Below, piece after piece: positions 61,355-64,000 of a stretch of DNA of 64,000 bases. The translations under genes were made by a program, and so were the position numbers. Every line of letters begins with the position of its first letter. Position 1 is the stretch's first letter. Origin of the DNA: MedAcidi-G1 sp000817085 (GTDB lineage: Bacteria > Actinomycetota > Acidimicrobiia > Acidimicrobiales > MedAcidi-G1); contig JBJLAO010000001.1 of NCBI GenBank assembly GCA_045568635.1, forward strand, positions 186,001 through 250,000, written 5' to 3'. The notes beneath the pieces are model-generated. The model was not told the DNA's origin. It worked only from the letters and a program-made list of their open reading frames with translations, and made no database searches.

Positions 61355-62512
61355 CTAATTTCGAGATTTTATTAACTCAGAGGCTATTAGACGCGCGTCT
61401 GAGTCTGCTTTTAAAATAGTTTCTATACTGTCGACGTTTTCACCAGTCCACTGTTGGAGAGTTTCATAAATTACCTCTGAAATTCCTGACCATGAAAGTT
61501 GCCCTAAAAGAAACGCTGCTACTGCCTCTTCATTGGCAGCGTTTAACCACGCTGGGGCTGTTCTTTTTTGTTTACCAGCTTCGTAAGCAATATTTAGACA
61601 AGGGAAAGCTTTTCGGTCTGGTGGTTCAAAATTTAAATTAATTATTTGTGACCAGTCAATTTCCCCAAAGGGATCATTAATTCTTTCAGGGTAAGTAAGA
61701 GCGTAAGCTATACACAGTCGCATATCTGGATTTGACATCTGAGCCAAAGTTGCACCATCAGAGTACGTGACCATCGAATGAACAATTGATTGAGGATGAA
61801 TAACGACATCTATATTTTCGTAAGGAATGCCAAATAATTCATGGGCTTCGATAACTTCTAAACCTTTGTTCATAAGCGTTGAAGAGTCCACAGTAACTTT
61901 AGGGCCCATGTTCCAAGTCGGATGAGATAAAGCCTCGCCAACTGAAACGTTTCGAAGTTGCTCAGCAGAAAATCCCCGGAAAGGTCCACCAGAAGCAGTT
62001 AATACAATGCCTTTTATATCATCGTGCGTTGTGTCCAGTCCAAGGCATTGATGTATGGCGCAATGCTCACTATCGACTGGAATTAACTCTGCTCCCTCTG
62101 TTGAGCGAAAACCTTGAATCAGAGGCCCGGCAGCGATCAAGGATTCCTTGTTTGCTAGTCCAAGTCTTTTTCCTGCCTTCAATGCAGCGATCGTAATAGG
62201 GAGACCTGCGAATCCCACAACTCCGTTTATTACGACATCTGATATAGACGAAGAGTTTGCTAATGCTTCAGGGCCCGAAATTACATCGATTTTTGGAGGT
62301 AGTTTCTGTCGAAGTTCTTTTTCTAACAGCGGATCAGAAATTGCTACCACCTTCGGTTTGTATTTTGTTGCTTGTTCAACCAAAAGTTCGACAGATTTAG
62401 ACGCCCCCAAAGCAACCACTTCAAATTCTTCCGGATGATCCTGAATAATCTCAAGTGTCTGAGTTCCAATCGATCCCGTCGACCCCATTACGGCGACAGT
62501 TATCGCTACCAT
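61355..62512 (-). CDS. dxr: 1-deoxy-D-xylulose 5-phosphate reductoisomerase
   Basis: A 385-residue enzyme that converts DXP to MEP with NADPH. The nucleotide-binding motif GSTGSIGTQTLEI is at residues 10-22. The metal and substrate motifs NKESLIAAG, PVDSEH, LTASGGPFRG and TMGPKVTVDSSTLMNKGLEVIEAH-like segments are present. It starts 41 bp after the cdsA stop and ends 5 bp before the protease gene. Confidence 0.95.
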   Translation of the reverse strand: MVAITVAVMGSTGSIGTQTLEIIQDHPEEFEVVALGASKSVELLVEQATKYKPKVVAISDPLLEKELRQKLPPKIDVISGPEALANSSSISDVVINGVVGFAGLPITIAALKAGKRLGLANKESLIAAGPLIQGFRSTEGAELIPVDSEHCAIHQCLGLDTTHDDIKGIVLTASGGPFRGFSAEQLRNVSVGEALSHPTWNMGPKVTVDSSTLMNKGLEVIEAHELFGIPYENIDVVIHPQSIVHSMVTYSDGATLAQMSNPDMRLCIAYALTYPERINDPFGEIDWSQIINLNFEPPDRKAFPCLNIAYEAGKQKRTAPAWLNAANEEAVAAFLLGQLSWSGISEVIYETLQQWTGENVDSIETILKADSDARLIASELIKSRN

Positions 62513-62553
62513 CTAGTAATTTTACCTGTTAAATCATCTATCGCTATATGAAA

Positions 62554-63795
62554 TCAAGTAGCGAAAAGATTTAACAAACGAGCTGTGAAGTAAGTCGCGG
62601 GTAGAACAAACAGTAAGGCATCGAAACGATCAAGAAATCCGCCGTGTCCTGGCAATACGGAACCCATATCTTTTATTCCTAGGTCTCTTTTGAGCATGGA
62701 CTCGCATAAATCGCCTAAAGGTGCTGCTAACGCACCTACTAGGCCAAGAACAAAAGCTGTTCCTAGGTCGCCAGGATCTTGACCAAAGGGAGTTATCTGA
62801 CCTACGACAATCACTCCGGTAAGAAATGAAATAGCCATGCCACCTAGTAACCCTTCCATCGTTTTATTAGGACTGACTGAAGACAAAGGAGTTCTACCAA
62901 TCAGTCTTCCTACCAGCAGTCCACCCGTGTCGTACCCGACAGTTATCAAAACGGCCGCTAAGAGCATCCCTATTCCGTTTTCATCATTTAACATCAGACC
63001 GATAAAACAGCCAAGTAATCCTATGTAACCGACGCCGAATAAAGTAATAGATGTATTCGCTATAGGCATGTTGCGATCCACTCCAGTTAAATACCAGAGA
63101 AGTGTGAAAGTTACTGTCAACGCCAGAATAAGAGGTATTGCAGATTCAAATCTCCAATACGCTCCAAGATTTAATGCAGCGATAGATGCCATTCCTAACA
63201 AAGTCGCTGGCTGGTAACCCGCACGTCTTGCTGCTAGGAAAAACTCTGAACCCGCAAAAACAAGTAGGACCGTACTGAATACAAGAGTTGCTATAGCACC
63301 TATCATGCATACCGCTAAAAAAACCGCCCCAAGAGTTACTCCCGTAGCGAGTGCTTTTGACATGCTTCTACTTTGTGAACTTTGAGCTTGTATAGATGGC
63401 TGACTTGTCGGTTTAAAAATCGGAGGTACTTCTTCAATCTTTGTTTCTTCTGGGGGAATTACGGGCGGGTTAAACTCTCCGCTGAAGGGGTCACTCTCTG
63501 GGAGTTCTTCATCAAAAAAAATCGCTGCTGTAGCTTCATCTAAATCACCAACGGGCTGCTGCGACTCATGATCAATTAACACTTCATCAGACCATTTTGG
63601 TTTTTGATCAATTTCTGACCACAGATCATCATTTTGGCTTTTTTCAGCGGGTTCCTCGGTCCAATGAGGTAATTCTTCAGAAGAAGCACTTTCACCACCA
63701 AACACTGAACGACCCGGCTCTATAACATCTTCAGGAGTTTCAAGCCCAAGAATTCGAATCTCTTCAAATTCATCTGACCCTCTGTCATTTGCCAC
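62554..63795 (-). CDS. cdsA: Phosphatidate cytidylyltransferase with an acidic N-terminal extension
   Basis: A 413-residue protein. Residues 1-145 are hydrophilic, rich in Glu, Asp, Pro and Ser, and lack recognisable domains. Residues 150-413 hold about seven to eight transmembrane helices with the CTP-transferase pattern: SPNKTMEGLLGG, then LGDLCESMLKRDLGIKDMGSVLPGHGGFLDRFDALLF. It makes CDP-diacylglycerol, the precursor used by PgsA. Typical CdsA is about 270-285 residues, so the extension is unusual in length but not unknown in actinobacteria. Confidence 0.93.
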   Translation of the reverse strand: MANDRGSDEFEEIRILGLETPEDVIEPGRSVFGGESASSEELPHWTEEPAEKSQNDDLWSEIDQKPKWSDEVLIDHESQQPVGDLDEATAAIFFDEELPESDPFSGEFNPPVIPPEETKIEEVPPIFKPTSQPSIQAQSSQSRSMSKALATGVTLGAVFLAVCMIGAIATLVFSTVLLVFAGSEFFLAARRAGYQPATLLGMASIAALNLGAYWRFESAIPLILALTVTFTLLWYLTGVDRNMPIANTSITLFGVGYIGLLGCFIGLMLNDENGIGMLLAAVLITVGYDTGGLLVGRLIGRTPLSSVSPNKTMEGLLGGMAISFLTGVIVVGQITPFGQDPGDLGTAFVLGLVGALAAPLGDLCESMLKRDLGIKDMGSVLPGHGGFLDRFDALLFVLPATYFTARLLNLFAT

Positions 63796-63820
63796 AACTC
63801 ACCCCACTATCTTTTTAAAA

Positions 63821-64000
63821 CTACACATCTAACAACTCTTCTTCCTTAGAAGATCTTGATCTCTCAATCTCACTTTCATTCGAATGAATCAAATCATCAA
63901 GCTGAGAAGACAGCCACTTAACGTTGTCTTCAGAGACCCCACCATTACTCGCTAAATCATCTAAGTCTTTTCGCGAGTTTCGTCTGATTCCACGTAAACG
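63821..64000 (-). CDS. frr: Ribosome recycling factor, C-terminal part (runs off window)
   Basis: The final 59 residues and TAG stop of RRF. The segment RLRGIRRNSRKDLDDLA matches the helical core of the family, and the terminal helix is Glu/Ser-rich. RRF splits post-termination ribosomes together with EF-G. The frr-cdsA-dxr-protease-ispG order is standard. The stop lies 25 bp before cdsA. The 5' portion lies beyond the window edge. Confidence 0.88.
   Translation of the reverse strand, partial: RLRGIRRNSRKDLDDLASNGGVSEDNVKWLSSQLDDLIHSNESEIERSRSSKEEELLDV

Noticed and set aside
1..64000. CRISPR arrays or long dispersed repeats
   Set aside because: No regularly spaced direct repeats were seen; the only long repeats are the duplicated Rieske gene and the infB 27-bp units.

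Overview
The window looks like a chromosomal segment of an AT-rich actinobacterium, probably a free-living marine member of the Acidimicrobiia (an inference from content, not a database match). The reasons are: conserved actinobacterial gene order (rimP-nusA-infB-rbfA-truB-ribF and rpsO-pnp-dapB-dapA-rnj-ftsK), an F420-type LLM oxidoreductase, a LexA box of the CGAAC-N4-GTTCG type upstream of recA, RNase J, a SURF1 protein, and moderate-to-low GC. Nearly every gene is on the minus strand, with short gaps or 1-20 bp overlaps, so transcription runs from high to low coordinates.

Region 1 (1-21083) is core genome: dapC (partial), hflX, dapF, miaA, miaB, recA with an upstream SOS box, msrB (plus strand), cinA, pgsA, rimO, a CaCA exchanger, ftsK, rnj, dapA, a winged-helix protein, SURF1, dapB, pnp and rpsO. 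It covers lysine/peptidoglycan precursor synthesis (dapA, dapB, dapC, dapF), tRNA and ribosomal protein modification (miaA, miaB, rimO), RNA decay (rnj, pnp) and DNA repair (recA).

Region 2 (21230-50165) is a 25-gene, 29-kb catabolic island that separates rpsO from ribF, genes that are normally neighbours. It holds five Rieske non-haem iron oxygenases (two are tandem copies), three VOC-fold proteins, a SnoaL-like protein, an isopenicillin-N-synthase-like oxygenase, two TRZ/ATZ-type amidohydrolases, an LLM flavin/F420 enzyme, an O-methyltransferase-like protein, an MDR oxidoreductase, a TauE exporter, a complete BMP/nucleoside-type ABC transporter whose binding protein is a fusion of three different solute-binding domains, an acyl-CoA ligase, ATP-dependent hydantoinase subunits HyuA and HyuB, a cupin and a GntR/FCD regulator. 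The same 17-bp near-palindrome occurs beside the first genes of three of its transcription units (24538, 42090, 50185). This points to one GntR-controlled regulon for uptake and oxidative/hydrolytic breakdown of some organic nitrogen compound. The substrate cannot be read from sequence; N-methylated heterocycles and quaternary amines both fit.

Region 3 (50257-64000) returns to core genome: ribF, ribA, truB, rbfA, an inserted opposite-strand HpcH/HpaI aldolase, infB, nusA, rimP, a strong terminator with a competing third arm, ispG, an M50 site-2 protease, dxr, cdsA and the 3' end of frr. It joins translation initiation, ribosome maturation, riboflavin/FAD synthesis, the MEP isoprenoid pathway and CDP-diacylglycerol synthesis.

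No rRNA, recognisable tRNA, CRISPR, insertion sequence, integrase or gene-free stretch over 300 bases was seen.
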